In this document: piece after piece, positions 1 through 8,939 of the stretch | How the letters are laid out: the number at the start of each line of letters is the position of its first letter | Numbering within the stretch: position 1 is the stretch's first letter | DNA from: AG25 sp035517615 | GTDB taxonomy: Bacteria; Gemmatimonadota; Gemmatimonadetes; Gemmatimonadales; GWC2-71-9 | Length of the DNA stretch: 64,000 nucleotides | NCBI GenBank assembly: GCA_035517615.1 | Contig: DATIYM010000056.1 | Location: 1 to 64,000, forward strand | Direction of reading: 5' to 3' | Translations under genes and position numbers: made by a program | Notes under the pieces: model-generated | What the model saw: the letters and a program-made list of their open reading frames with translations, nothing else | Database searches by the model: none | Told to the model about the DNA's origin: nothing

Positions 1-444
1 CCTGCAATGTCGCTCGAAACGTGCCTTCCCAATCCGTGCTGTCCCGGTACCACCCTGTGAGATCCGGAGAGTGCGACTTGCCAGCGGTCGCAGCCTTAGA
101 TGAGGAATCTGGAGCTTGAAGGTGCAACCCTCCGCGCGTCACAGTTGGCGGCGACGGTTGCCAACTCACCCGAATTATTTCGAAATCTCCGACCAGAGAT
201 TTGGGCGAGTCAAAGTCGTAGCGCATTGCATCGGCTGGCACCGAAAACCCGCACTCCGGTGGTGCGACTGACTGCGCTGTAACAATGTAGGGAGCGGTGT
301 GAAGAACTGTCGCGACGGCGAGCGCGGACGCTGGCCTAAGGGTCAATTTCCCTCTCGCCATCCGGCCGCCTCGCGTTCCCGAAATGTTCAGCCACAATGT
401 TCAGAGCAAACAAACTTCGAAACCGCTAACTGCTTACATCACAA
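1..444. other. stretch without a recognisable gene
   Basis: I see no convincing gene here. The only open frames are short (60 and 77 codons), show no family resemblance, and the second runs through the tRNA gene. The segment lies directly beyond the 3' end of the tRNA-Ala gene, a position where integrated elements often border. No integrase, direct repeat of the tRNA 3' end or IS end is visible, and the window edge cuts the view short. Confidence 0.5.
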
Positions 445-517
445 TGGAGCTGAGGGGGCTCGAACCCCTGACCTCCTGGGTGCGATCCAGGCGCTCTCCC
501 AGCTGAGCTACAGCCCC
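445..517 (-). tRNA. tRNA-Ala (anticodon CGC)
   Basis: On the minus strand the 73 bases fold into a standard cloverleaf. The 7-bp acceptor stem contains the G3:U70 wobble pair that marks alanine tRNAs. The D arm reads GCTC...GAGC, the anticodon stem is CCTGG/CCAGG around the 7-base loop ATCGCAC, and the T arm is AGGGG-TTCGAGC-CCCCT. The loop places CGC at 34-36, reading the alanine codon GCG. The discriminator base is A and no CCA is encoded. Confidence 0.95.
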
Positions 518-581
518 AAAAACGGACCGTAAAGATACACCGACCGGCGACAATCCGACGGCCCGATATATTGTCGCCCCG

Positions 582-1040
582 ATGAAGCCCGTCTCCTTCA
601 CCTATACCGGCGCGATCAGCTCACCCGTCCAGGAAGTGTTCGAGCTCATCACCGATGTTTCTCGCATGCCCGACTGGTTGCCGGGCTGCCGGGCCGTTGC
701 ACCGGGATCAGGTCCGGTGCGGAAAGGCACGCGTCATCGCGTACAGTTCCAGCGCGCCGGCCGCCGCGTGGATGCCGAGATCGAGGTCATCGAGTATACG
801 CCGCCCACCGGCTATGGCTGGGTCGAAACCCGGGGCCGCCAAGGCGCGAAGGCATTCTTCGGGTTGCAGTTCCAGGGCGCCACCACTCGTGTGGCGATGA
901 AGTACGTGTTCACGCCGGTGGGATGGCGCGCGTGGTTGAAGGCGCAGGTGTACCGCCGCCGGCACGCGCACGAGATGTTCGATCGGCTCTTGCAAGACCT
1001 TCGCAAGGCCCTGATGCACGGGAAGGAAGCGCGTCGCTAG
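582..1040 (+). CDS. SRPBCC-family (START/polyketide cyclase-like) protein
   Basis: A 152-residue protein with the SRPBCC layout. An N-terminal strand is followed by a helix carrying PVQEVFELITDVSRMPDWLPG (the usual 'V...V..wl.D...mp.W' region). Then come antiparallel strands and a long amphipathic C-terminal helix starting near residue 115. Such proteins bind hydrophobic ligands in a helix-grip fold; the ligand here is unknown. It stands directly before rnz (15-bp gap), so the two may be co-transcribed. The start is the first ATG of the frame and gives full family length. Confidence 0.8.
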   Translation: MKPVSFTYTGAISSPVQEVFELITDVSRMPDWLPGCRAVAPGSGPVRKGTRHRVQFQRAGRRVDAEIEVIEYTPPTGYGWVETRGRQGAKAFFGLQFQGATTRVAMKYVFTPVGWRAWLKAQVYRRRHAHEMFDRLLQDLRKALMHGKEARR

Positions 1041-1055
1041 CATCTATATTCGCCC

Positions 1056-1988
1056 ATGCTTTCGCTGACATTCCTCGGCACATCCGCCGCCCGCCCCACC
1101 GTGGAGCGCAACGTCGCGGCCGTCGCAATCGAACGCGATGGAGAAACACTGCTGTTCGATTGCGGCGAGGGCACGCAACGCCAGATGATGCGCTACGGCG
1201 TGTCGTTCGCGCTGCGCGAGATCTATTTCACCCATTTCCACGCCGACCACTTTCTGGGCGTCATCGGGCTGATTCGCACGCTCGGGCTTCAAGGCCGCGA
1301 GGAACCGCTGCTGTTATATGGACCCGCGGGAGCCAAACGGGTGCTCTCGCAGGCGATTTCGCTCGGCGTCGAGCGAGTGCCATTCGATGTTCAGGTCCGC
1401 GAAGTGAAGCCCGGCGACGTGCTCGGGGAAGGAGGAAGTGGGAAGCGGGAAGGCTACGTGATCCAGGTGTTCGAGACGGAACACGGCGGCGGTTCCGTGG
1501 GATACGCACTTCGAGAGCATGAGCGATTGGGACGGTTCGATCCTGAGAAGGCACGGTCCGCGGGCGTGCCCGAAGGGCCCCTATGGGGGAAACTGCAGCG
1601 CGGCGAAACCGTCGAAGTCGCCGCTGGCCAGCGCGTGAGCCCGGAGGGCATCGTCGGCGCGAAGCGCCCTGGTCGCCTCGTGGCGTTGACGGGCGATACC
1701 CGGCCGTGCGCGAGCGTGGTCGCTGCGGCACACGGCGCCGACCTACTCGTGCACGAAGCGACGTTCGGCGAGGAGGAGAAGGAGCGCGCCAGGGAAACTC
1801 GGCACTCCACCGCCCAGGAAGCGGCACAGGTCGCCCTTGCGGCCGGAGTGCGACGGCTCGTGTTGTCGCATGTCTCGGCGCGCTATTCCATCAGTGCGGA
1901 CGAGCTGGCGAAAGAAGCTCGCGCGGTGTTCGACGGGACGACGGTGGCACGGGATGGAATGACGATCGAAGTGGCGTTTCAGGACTAG
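1056..1988 (+). CDS. rnz: ribonuclease Z (tRNA 3' endonuclease)
   Basis: A 310-residue metallo-beta-lactamase-fold tRNase Z, which cuts the 3' trailer from tRNA precursors. The zinc motif THFHADH lies at residues 59-65, and further metal ligands fit H250 (RHSTAQEA) and H272 (LSHVSARY). The length is typical for a bacterial RNase Z. This matters for organisms whose tRNA genes lack encoded CCA, like the tRNA-Ala seen upstream. A Gly/Ser/Lys/Arg-rich insert at about residues 125-132 is encoded by a purine-rich repeat also found in mutY and nadE. Its stop overlaps the stop of convergent mlaD by 4 bases. Confidence 0.95.
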   Translation: MLSLTFLGTSAARPTVERNVAAVAIERDGETLLFDCGEGTQRQMMRYGVSFALREIYFTHFHADHFLGVIGLIRTLGLQGREEPLLLYGPAGAKRVLSQAISLGVERVPFDVQVREVKPGDVLGEGGSGKREGYVIQVFETEHGGGSVGYALREHERLGRFDPEKARSAGVPEGPLWGKLQRGETVEVAAGQRVSPEGIVGAKRPGRLVALTGDTRPCASVVAAAHGADLLVHEATFGEEEKERARETRHSTAQEAAQVALAAGVRRLVLSHVSARYSISADELAKEARAVFDGTTVARDGMTIEVAFQD

Positions 1989-2872
1989 AACACCTTCACC
2001 GTCAGATATCGACCAGGGCGCTCGCGCAAATCCGTCAACAGCGCCGACAACGCCGCGAGCGTCTCGTTGAGATTCTTGTAGAGCATCGTGTCGCTCGCCA
2101 TCCGTCCCAGCGTACCCTCGCCTTTCGTGATCTTGTTCAAGAGTTCGGTCAGGGACGTCGTGGCGCTACTGAGATTAGCAGAGAGCTGCGTGATGTTCGC
2201 CGTGAGGCTGTCGAGCCGCTTGCCGCTTGCAGCGGCGCCTTGTGCTCCCAGCATGGTGTCCACGCGGGCGAGCACGTTCTGCACCGAGCGTAGGGTTTGA
2301 GTCGTCTGCGCCACGAGCGGCCCATTGGTCACCTCAGTCAGGGCCTGCATGCTGCGCTGGGTAACGATCAGGGTATTGTGCAGATCGGCCCCCAGCTGAG
2401 TCGCATTCAGGTTCTTGTTGAGATTCGCGATCAACTCGTTGGCACTTGCCGCGGTTCGAGCGGCTACGGCACTGACGTCCTCGTCCGCTGAGCCCGGGAT
2501 CGGACGGTCGCCCACCCAGTATTCCGGCTTCGACCCCGGATTGTAGTCGATGAACTTGGCGCCGAGGAAATCAGCCGCCGCGACCACGGCGCTGGCATCG
2601 GTATGCGGCCGGACTTCCGGCGCGAGCTGTAGCGTCACGATCACCCGGCCCACCCGATCGAGCCGGATGCTCGCTACCCGTCCCTTGGTCACTCCCGAGA
2701 CCCGCACCGGGTCGCCCACCTTCAGCCCGGCAATGTCTCCGAAGACGAGCTCCGCGCTCAAGCCGTGCGAGCTGATCGAGCGCCCGGTGAGCCAGAACAT
2801 CGCGATGGTGAACGCGACGAGGCCCGCGATGACCATCGCGCCCACCGTGACTTCCTGCTTGTAGCTATCCAT
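1985..2872 (-). CDS. mlaD: MlaD-family MCE substrate-binding protein of a lipid ABC transporter
   Basis: A 295-residue protein with one N-terminal transmembrane helix (about residues 11-29) and an MCE domain (about 38-115) whose signature GLKVGDPVRVSGVTKGRV is clear. A long, helix-rich Ser/Thr/Asn-rich C-terminal half follows. MCE proteins form periplasmic hexamers that ferry phospholipids between the membranes of diderm bacteria. The gene is last in an mlaE-mlaF-mlaD operon and overlaps mlaF by 8 bases. The substrate is inferred from the family. Confidence 0.9.
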   Translation of the reverse strand: MDSYKQEVTVGAMVIAGLVAFTIAMFWLTGRSISSHGLSAELVFGDIAGLKVGDPVRVSGVTKGRVASIRLDRVGRVIVTLQLAPEVRPHTDASAVVAAADFLGAKFIDYNPGSKPEYWVGDRPIPGSADEDVSAVAARTAASANELIANLNKNLNATQLGADLHNTLIVTQRSMQALTEVTNGPLVAQTTQTLRSVQNVLARVDTMLGAQGAAASGKRLDSLTANITQLSANLSSATTSLTELLNKITKGEGTLGRMASDTMLYKNLNETLAALSALLTDLRERPGRYLTVKVF

Positions 2873-3638
2873 TCGCCGCCTTTTCTTCGGTCTGGATCAC
2901 CGCCATCTCGAGGTCGCGCTCGAGGAACTGCTGCACGGCGGGATCGCGGGAGGCGAGAATTTCTTCGGGCGTGCCCACCGCGCGAATCCTCGCCTGCCAG
3001 AGCAGCGCCACGCGATCCGCGACTCGGAACGACCCCCGCACGTCGTGCGACACGACCACGCTCGTCACCCCGAGCTCGCTCTGCAGCCGCTCGATCAAGG
3101 CATCGATCACATCGGCGTTCATGGGATCGAGCCCGGAAGTCGGCTCGTCATACAGCAGGTACTTGGGCCTTCCCGCGATCGCGCGGGCGATTCCCACGCG
3201 TTTGCGCATGCCCCCTGACAGCTCCACCGGAAACTTCTGTGCGACGTCCGGTGCGAGGTTCACGAGGCGAAGACACTCCCGAACCCGTTCGGTGCAGTAC
3301 GTGTCATCGCGATACAGCTTGTCGTCGGTGACTCCCAGGCGGATGTTCTCGAACACGCTCATCGAATCGAACAGCGCGCCATTCTGGAACACGTACCCGA
3401 TTCGACTCCGTAACTCCGCCAATTCCTGCCGCTTGAGGAGCGGAACGTGGAGGCCGTCGACCACCACATCCCCCGAGTCCGGCCGGATCAGGCCGATGAT
3501 CGTCTTGAGGGTCACGCTCTTCCCGACCCCGGACGGTCCCAGCAGCGCCACCGTCTCTCCGTCCTGAACGCTCAAGCTCACGTGGTCCAGGACAACGTTG
3601 GTCGCGAACCGCTTCGAGACGTCCCGCAGCTCGATCAT
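2865..3638 (-). CDS. mlaF: MlaF-type ABC transporter ATP-binding protein
   Basis: A 257-residue ATPase that energises the MCE lipid transporter. Visible motifs are Walker A (LLGPSGVGKSVT), Q-loop (YVFQNGALFDSM), the ABC signature ELSGGMRKRVGIARA, Walker B (LLYDEPTSGLDP) and the H-loop (VVSHDV). GMRKRV in the signature is typical of MlaF/Mkl proteins. I chose the ATG at 3638, which follows the stop of mlaE as an ATGA-type overlap. The frame stays open far upstream, but that part is the mlaE gene read in another frame. Confidence 0.93.
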   Translation of the reverse strand: MIELRDVSKRFATNVVLDHVSLSVQDGETVALLGPSGVGKSVTLKTIIGLIRPDSGDVVVDGLHVPLLKRQELAELRSRIGYVFQNGALFDSMSVFENIRLGVTDDKLYRDDTYCTERVRECLRLVNLAPDVAQKFPVELSGGMRKRVGIARAIAGRPKYLLYDEPTSGLDPMNADVIDALIERLQSELGVTSVVVSHDVRGSFRVADRVALLWQARIRAVGTPEEILASRDPAVQQFLERDLEMAVIQTEEKAANG

Positions 3639-4432
3639 TGCCGGAGCAAGAGCTGGGCGAGCAGCGTGTCGAGGAAGAGAATCGTGACCGAAGCCGCCAC
3701 GACGGCAACGGTCGTGGAGCGCCCTACTCCCTCGGCTCCCTGCTGCGTGTTGTACCCGATGTAGCACGGAATCAAGGTCACCGCGGCCGCGAAGAAGAAC
3801 GCCTTGATCATCGAGTACCAGAGATCGAACGGACGGAAATAATAGCGCGCGCCGTAGATGAAATCCGCATTGGTAATGCCGATGGAAGATTTGAGCGCGA
3901 TCCAGCCCGAGAGGAATCCGATGACGTTGGCGAACATTGTGAGCGCCGGGATGACGAGCAAGCCGGCGATCACCCGTGGCAAGATCAAATGACTCACGGG
4001 TGAGCGGCCGAGACTTTCGAGCGCGTCGATCTGTTCGGTCACGCGCATCGATCCGAGCTCCGCGGCATACCGCGCGCCGATCCGGCCGGCGAGGATCAGG
4101 CCCGTGAGCACCGGTCCCAGCTCGAGAATGATCGACTCGACGATGACCGTGCCGTAGATGTACAGGGGAACCGAGCCCGTAAACTGATAACCGGCCTGCA
4201 GGCTCGTCACGGCGCCGGCGAATCCGGCCACGAGCAGCACGATCGGAAGGCTGCCGTATCCGATCGTCATCGCCTGCTCGAAGGCGCGTGGCACGTAAAT
4301 CCGCCACTCACCCAGCCCGCGAAACATGTCGGCGACGAGAAACGTGAATCGGCCCACATGGCCCGCCGCACGGAGAGTCCACCGCCCGACGAGCCGCCGT
4401 AAGTCCAGCGTGTTCTCTGCCGCCTGCGCCAT
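3635..4432 (-). CDS. mlaE: MlaE-type ABC transporter permease
   Basis: A 265-residue MlaE/DUF140 permease with about five or six membrane segments. The conserved stretch EQIDALESLGRSPVSHLILP is present, the region that contacts the ATPase. The ATG at 4432 gives the usual permease length; an upstream extension in frame is low-complexity and would overlap mutY. First gene of the lipid transport operon. It diverges from mutY with only 20 bases between start codons if both starts are right. Confidence 0.92.
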   Translation of the reverse strand: MAQAAENTLDLRRLVGRWTLRAAGHVGRFTFLVADMFRGLGEWRIYVPRAFEQAMTIGYGSLPIVLLVAGFAGAVTSLQAGYQFTGSVPLYIYGTVIVESIILELGPVLTGLILAGRIGARYAAELGSMRVTEQIDALESLGRSPVSHLILPRVIAGLLVIPALTMFANVIGFLSGWIALKSSIGITNADFIYGARYYFRPFDLWYSMIKAFFFAAAVTLIPCYIGYNTQQGAEGVGRSTTVAVVAASVTILFLDTLLAQLLLRQ

Positions 4433-4452
4433 GGCATGTATCTTGGGTACCC

Positions 4453-5214
4453 ATGTCACGTAAGTCCACCCCTGACCACCGGGAGAGCGGGAAGGGGGAA
4501 GCGGGAAGAGTGCTGCGGTTTCGACGGAAGCTGCTTCGATGGTACGCCAAATCCGCACGCGATCTACCGTGGCGGCAAACTCGTGATCCGTATCGTGTGC
4601 TCGTCTCCGAAATCATGCTGCAGCAGACGCAGGTGAACCGGGTCGCGGAATACTATCCCCGCTTTCTCGCGGAATTCCCCGACCTCGAGACGCTGGCGGC
4701 AGCTCCCGCGCGGGCGGTCCGGGAGGCGTGGGATGGGTTGGGATACTACGCGCGCGCGCGCAATCTCCATTCGCTCGCGAAGACCGTTGTGGAGCGGGGC
4801 GTTCCCGAGAACGGCGCTGCCGGCGATCGCGGTCGACTGCCCGAGACTCCAGCCGAACTAATCGAGCTCCCGGGAATCGGTCGCTACACTGCGGGCGCGA
4901 TCGCGAGCTTCGCGTACGAGAAACCCGTGCCGGCGGTCGATACCAACGTCGCTCGGGTGATTCGCCGGGTGTTTTTCGGGGAACGCCTCACCGGGGAACG
5001 AACCACCGCCAAACACCGCATTCCCGATCGCCTCATTTGGGAAACCGCAACCCGGCTCGTTCCCAGGAATGGGAAACGAGCGTGGAAGTTCAATCAGGCG
5101 GTGATGGAGCTTGGGGCGGTGGTATGCAGGGCCCGGGGGCCGAAGTGCGCACAGTGCCCGGTGCTACAGGAGTGCACGACCGGCAGGAAACGGCCCCCAC
5201 CTACCAGGACTTAG
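4453..5214 (+). CDS. mutY: A/G-specific adenine glycosylase, short form
   Basis: A 253-residue HhH-GPD glycosylase that removes adenine mispaired with 8-oxoguanine. Visible: catalytic Glu53 in SEIMLQQTQV, the helix-hairpin-helix LPGIGRYTAGAI, catalytic Asp163 in AVDTNVARV, and the 4Fe-4S cysteines C225-X6-C232-X2-C235-X5-C241. It ends soon after the cluster, so it lacks the NUDIX-like C-terminal domain that usually reads 8-oxoG. The start is uncertain. The ATG at 4453 has a poor ribosome site. The GTG at 4510 follows a GGAAG-rich stretch and would begin right at the conserved domain. A mutM/fpg homologue is in the same window. Confidence 0.92.
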   Translation: MSRKSTPDHRESGKGEAGRVLRFRRKLLRWYAKSARDLPWRQTRDPYRVLVSEIMLQQTQVNRVAEYYPRFLAEFPDLETLAAAPARAVREAWDGLGYYARARNLHSLAKTVVERGVPENGAAGDRGRLPETPAELIELPGIGRYTAGAIASFAYEKPVPAVDTNVARVIRRVFFGERLTGERTTAKHRIPDRLIWETATRLVPRNGKRAWKFNQAVMELGAVVCRARGPKCAQCPVLQECTTGRKRPPPTRT

Positions 5215-5675
5215 TATCTCCCAAGCGTAGCAGCGAACAGCGCGATCAGCCCCAAGGAGCCGGCGACCGTAGCAGCGATGATCTGTCGTTTCCTCAGTGC
5301 ATGGAACCGCTCGGGCATCTCTCCCCTCGGATCGACTTCCAATCGTGCCAGCCGCGTCGCCGTCGGCATGCTGATGGTCACCGCCGCGATCGCCCCCAGC
5401 AATCCCGCTCCCATCATGACGTTCAACCATGCCGGGACATCGCCGCCCGAATGCATGTACGGACCGGACAACAGGAGCAGCACTCCGGACAGCACCACGC
5501 CGACCGCCCCGGGCCCGACAAGCAGCCGTTGTATCGCGCCGATGAGTCGATATGCTTTGAGGCGCTCCGCCGGCGCATAACGCTTCGCATTCACGCCAGC
5601 GACCATCGTCGCGATACCGCCGCCGAGCCACAGCGTGAAACCCAGGAAATGGATCAGGAGCCACAGCCCGTACAT
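5211..5675 (-). CDS. four-helix integral membrane protein, DUF2269/CopD-like
   Basis: A 154-residue protein with four predicted membrane helices (about residues 4-26, 45-70, 84-105 and 131-150). The first helix carries the HFLGFTLWLGGG pattern seen in small CopD/DUF2269-type proteins. Function is not known; in relatives a role in copper or haem handling has been proposed. Last gene of a minus-strand run with DUF2203, patatin and thioesterase genes; its stop overlaps that of convergent mutY by 4 bases. Confidence 0.7.
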   Translation of the reverse strand: MYGLWLLIHFLGFTLWLGGGIATMVAGVNAKRYAPAERLKAYRLIGAIQRLLVGPGAVGVVLSGVLLLLSGPYMHSGGDVPAWLNVMMGAGLLGAIAAVTISMPTATRLARLEVDPRGEMPERFHALRKRQIIAATVAGSLGLIALFAATLGRY

Positions 5676-5701
5676 CCAAACCTCCCGCGCTTGGTTAGGT
5701 G

Positions 5702-6112
5702 CTAGCCGGCGATCGTCGCCGGAACCGGCTGTCTGCCTTCGAATCCATCCTCGAGCTCGTGCCAGTGCTCGATGCGCTCCTCACCGACCTTCCAGCACCA
5801 GAAGACTTCGCGACCGTCCAGCAGCGTGTAAAAATCCACGAGCCCCTGCTCGAATCCCTTGAAGATGCAACCGATCTGCTCGAGCTCCTCCAGAAACTCG
5901 TTGATTTCACGCGCCACCAGCTCGATTTGCCGGTGCAACTCGAGCTGCTCGGCCGATTCACCCTGCTCCGGGCGCGATTGCGCCGCGGCGTATTCGTAGC
6001 GGTACACGAGCTCCCGCCACTTGGGATACAGGCTCGTGATATCGGCGACGATGCGCCGCACCAGCGGCAGCGTCCGGTTGGCTTCTGACAGCGTGAAGTA
6101 CTTGCGTGCCAT
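5702..6112 (-). CDS. DUF2203 family protein
   Basis: A 136-residue protein that starts MARKYFTLSEANRTLPLV and matches the DUF2203 pattern: 'FTleEAnatLP.v', a long charged coiled helix, then IGCIFKGFEQGLVDFYTLLDGREVFWCWKVGE near the C-terminus. The family is uncharacterised. I placed the start at the ATG at 6112, because everything further upstream in frame is shadow of the patatin gene. The gap to the upstream patatin gene is 8 bases, so the two are probably co-translated. Confidence 0.85.
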   Translation of the reverse strand: MARKYFTLSEANRTLPLVRRIVADITSLYPKWRELVYRYEYAAAQSRPEQGESAEQLELHRQIELVAREINEFLEELEQIGCIFKGFEQGLVDFYTLLDGREVFWCWKVGEERIEHWHELEDGFEGRQPVPATIAG

Positions 6113-6120
6113 CAAGTATC

Positions 6121-6960
6121 CTAGGCGCGACTCTCTACGGTACGGAGCTGCCGCTTTGCGGCCCGGTACCCGGCCTCGAAGTACCGCCCCGATTGCCCGA
6201 CCGCGAACGTCGCTTCCCGCTCCGCCACCGCTCTGACAACGACGAGGGGACACGCATTCGCGGGCCATTCGCGTATCTCGCGCTCGGTTTGAGCCGCCAT
6301 CATGACGCGAATCGCTTCCCCGTGGGCGCGAATGAGCGCCGGCACGGCGCGCGAGGGTCGCGTGTCGGGCGGCACGCTCTCATCGAATCCCGGTCCCACG
6401 TCGACCGCAATCACCCGATCCGCGGAAACTGCGGCGGCCACTCGAAGCGGAAGCACGCTCCGGAGCCCGCCGTCGGCCAGCCGCCGGCCGTTGATCCGCG
6501 CCGGGACGAAGTACAGCGGCAACGCGCACGACGCATACAACGCATCGCGCAGCGGGACGTCTGGGCCGTTCGCATCCGGGCCGAACAGAATCAATTCTCC
6601 CGAATCCAGATCGGTTGCCGTTACGGTCAGGGGAATCGCGAGCTGCCCGAAGCGGTCCGCGGGCACGAAGCGAGCGATCGTCGCCTCGAGCGCCGAGCGC
6701 TTGAGAATGCTTTGCGCAAAGACGCCACGGAGCAACGCGAGAACGTCGAGCGAGGCGACGTCTTTCGCGACCAGAGACCCGGCAACCCCGAGCACGGCGT
6801 CGGCGGTCTGGCCCGCCGCGAACGCCGCCCCCATGACGGCGCCCATCGACGTGCCGACGATGTGAACGACTTCGACCCCCTCTTCCTCGAGCGCCTTCCA
6901 CACCCCGGCGTGCGCGATGGCCTTTGCCCCACCCCCACCGAGCACCACCACCGCTTTCAT
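6121..6960 (-). CDS. patatin-like phospholipase (RssA-type)
   Basis: A 279-residue patatin-like acyl hydrolase with a Ser-Asp dyad. The oxyanion-hole motif GGGGAKAIAHAG is at residues 8-19, the nucleophile elbow GTSMG follows at about 40-44, and the catalytic Asp lies in LADGGLRSV. It is expected to release fatty acids from membrane lipids in the cytoplasm. The start at 6960 gives MKAVVVLGGGG, typical of the family. It sits 16 bases after a thioesterase gene, fitting a small lipid-turnover operon. Confidence 0.9.
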   Translation of the reverse strand: MKAVVVLGGGGAKAIAHAGVWKALEEEGVEVVHIVGTSMGAVMGAAFAAGQTADAVLGVAGSLVAKDVASLDVLALLRGVFAQSILKRSALEATIARFVPADRFGQLAIPLTVTATDLDSGELILFGPDANGPDVPLRDALYASCALPLYFVPARINGRRLADGGLRSVLPLRVAAAVSADRVIAVDVGPGFDESVPPDTRPSRAVPALIRAHGEAIRVMMAAQTEREIREWPANACPLVVVRAVAEREATFAVGQSGRYFEAGYRAAKRQLRTVESRA

Positions 6961-6976
6961 CTCCGCCGTCCGCGCG

Positions 6977-7462
6977 CTATTCACCGTGCCCCTGATCGTA
7001 GCGCCGATCCATGACCCGCGATGCCCGCCGCTTCGCCGCCCGCTCATAACGGCGCTTTTCGTCCGGCGTTTCGGGAACGATCGCTGGTACGGCAGTTGGC
7101 TCACCGCGTTCATCGAGCGCGACAAACGTGAGATAGCACGAGTTCGTGTGCCGCCGTTCGCCGGTGAGCACGTTCTCCGCGATCACCTTGACGCCGACTT
7201 CCATGGACGTGCGGCCCGTGAAATTGACCCGGGCCATGGCCGTCACGAGCTCCGAAACTCGAATCGGCTCGCGGAAGTTGACCTTGTCCACCGACACCGT
7301 GACGCATTGACGTCGAGCGTGCCGGATCGCCGCGACTGCCGCCACGCGATCGACGAGTGAGAGAATCACGCCGCCGAACACGTTGCCCATGGCATTGGCG
7401 TGTTGCGGCGTCATGAGCTCGGTCATCACGGCCTCGGATTCGCGCGGGTCGCGTCCCTGCAT
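6977..7462 (-). CDS. acyl-CoA thioesterase, BACH/YciA-like hotdog protein
   Basis: A 161-residue single-hotdog thioesterase. The N-terminal stretch MTELMTPQHANAMGNVFGG...LSLVD carries the conserved Asn/Gly/Asp features of the BFIT/BACH/YciA group, and the strand VDKVNFREPI is also typical. It should hydrolyse acyl-CoA to free acid and CoA. First gene of a minus operon with patatin and DUF2203 genes. It diverges from the YfcC-type transporter across a 53-base spacer that must hold both promoters. Confidence 0.88.
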   Translation of the reverse strand: MQGRDPRESEAVMTELMTPQHANAMGNVFGGVILSLVDRVAAVAAIRHARRQCVTVSVDKVNFREPIRVSELVTAMARVNFTGRTSMEVGVKVIAENVLTGERRHTNSCYLTFVALDERGEPTAVPAIVPETPDEKRRYERAAKRRASRVMDRRYDQGHGE

Positions 7463-7515
7463 CGTTCCGACAAACTACACGGTTTCGCAATTCGTGCGTT
7501 AGCTTAGGCCCGCTC

Positions 7516-8868
7516 ATGAAACGCATCCGGTTTCCGCACCCGCTCACGCTGCTCGTCGCCTGCATCGCCGTTGCGGCCGCGCTGAGTTATGTGCTGCCGT
7601 CCGGCGAGTACAACCGCGTCTCCGATCCCGCGACAGGACGGCAGGTCGTCGTGGCGGGCACGTTTCATCGTGTCCCGCAGTCTCCCGTCGGATTTTTCCA
7701 GGCGCTCGTCGACGTCCCCCGGGGGATGGCCGATGCCGCGTCCGTAATCTTCCTCGTGTTTCTGGCGGGCGGGGCATTCACGGTTGTCGACCGCACGGGC
7801 GTGCTCCAGGCCGGAGTCGATTCCCTCGCCAGCGCGCTCGAGCGGCGGGAGTCGCTCGTGATTCCCGTCGTGGGGATCGCCTTTGCCACGGCTGGAGCGC
7901 TCGAGAACACGCAGGAAGAGATCATCGCGCTCGTTCCGGCATTGCTCCTGCTCACGCGCCGCGTGGGCTTCGACCCGCTCGTGGCGATTGCGATGAGCAT
8001 CGGCTCGGCGTCGGTGGGCGCCGCGTTCAGTCCGATCAATCCGTTCCAGGTGGGTATCGCGCAGAAGCTCGCGCAACTTCCGCTGCTCTCGGGAGCCGCC
8101 TTCCGAATCGCGTTTCTCGCGGTCGCGGTCGCCATCTGGATCGGCGGCACGCTCCGCTACGCCCGCCGCACCCGGGCGGCGCCATCCGCCGGACCACCGG
8201 CAACGGAACGGGGGCAGCCGCTCTCGGGAATACGCCAGGCCGTCGTTCTGCTCACCGTGGTGGCCGGCTTCGCCGCCTTCGTGTGGGGCGTCATGCGACT
8301 CGGGTGGGACTTCGATCAGATGTCGGCCGTGTTCTTCGTGATGGGTATTGCCGCCGGCCTGATCGGCGGCCTCGGCTTCGAAGGCACGGCGGCCGGATTC
8401 GTCGACGGGTTCGCGTCGATGGCATTCGCGGCAATGCTGATCGGGTTCGCGCGCGCGGTGTACGTCGTGCTCGCCGACGGGCACATCATCGACACCATCG
8501 TGAACGGCTTGTTCGCACCGATCGCGCATCTCCCCGTCGCGCTGTCTGCGGTAGGCATGATGGCGGTGCAGACGGTCATTCATTTCCCGGTGCCGAGCGT
8601 CAGCGGCCAGGCCGTCCTCACCCTCCCGATCCTCGTGCCGTTGTCGGATCTGCTCGGCTTGTCACGACAGGTGACTGTCCTGTCATATCAGTACGGCGCG
8701 GGACTGTGCGAGCTCCTCACCCCCACGAACGGCGCACTCATGGCGATCGTCGCCGCCACCGGTGTGCGATACGAGCGCTGGCTCCGGTTCGCGGTCCCGC
8801 TCTGGGCCACGCTTGCGGCCCTCGGCGTGGTGGGCGTCGGCGTGGCAATTTCCATTGGACTAAGGTGA
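7516..8868 (+). CDS. YfcC-family membrane transporter (C4-dicarboxylate carrier/antiporter superfamily)
   Basis: A 450-residue, very hydrophobic protein of the ion-transporter superfamily. The N-terminal pattern LSYVLPSGEY with a following extracellular loop, then ENTQEEIIALVPALLLL, SASVGAAFSPINPF and, near the end, CELLTPTNGALMAI, match YfcC/AbgT-like proteins. These carry two re-entrant hairpins with an SxxxP-like signature. The substrate is unknown; relatives move basic amino acids, arginine/ornithine or dicarboxylates. Start ATG at 7516, full family length. Confidence 0.85.
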   Translation: MKRIRFPHPLTLLVACIAVAAALSYVLPSGEYNRVSDPATGRQVVVAGTFHRVPQSPVGFFQALVDVPRGMADAASVIFLVFLAGGAFTVVDRTGVLQAGVDSLASALERRESLVIPVVGIAFATAGALENTQEEIIALVPALLLLTRRVGFDPLVAIAMSIGSASVGAAFSPINPFQVGIAQKLAQLPLLSGAAFRIAFLAVAVAIWIGGTLRYARRTRAAPSAGPPATERGQPLSGIRQAVVLLTVVAGFAAFVWGVMRLGWDFDQMSAVFFVMGIAAGLIGGLGFEGTAAGFVDGFASMAFAAMLIGFARAVYVVLADGHIIDTIVNGLFAPIAHLPVALSAVGMMAVQTVIHFPVPSVSGQAVLTLPILVPLSDLLGLSRQVTVLSYQYGAGLCELLTPTNGALMAIVAATGVRYERWLRFAVPLWATLAALGVVGVGVAISIGLR

Positions 8869-8939
8869 CGGGATCGGAGGCCTCGGAACCGAGTCACCGC
8901 AGGTACATCTTTTTGGCTTGCCCTCTGACAGGAGCAGCC

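Noticed and set aside
1..444. integrated-element boundary at the tRNA-Ala 3' end
   Set aside because: The position is suggestive, but I found no repeat of the tRNA 3' end, integrase or phage gene.
299..532. 77-codon plus-strand frame at the window start
   Set aside because: It runs antisense through the whole tRNA-Ala gene, and its second half is just the tRNA sequence translated.
7504..8583. 359-codon minus-strand frame
   Set aside because: It mirrors the YfcC-type transporter; the translation is rich in Arg, His, Glu and Gly with no fold-like pattern, as expected of a GC-rich antisense frame.
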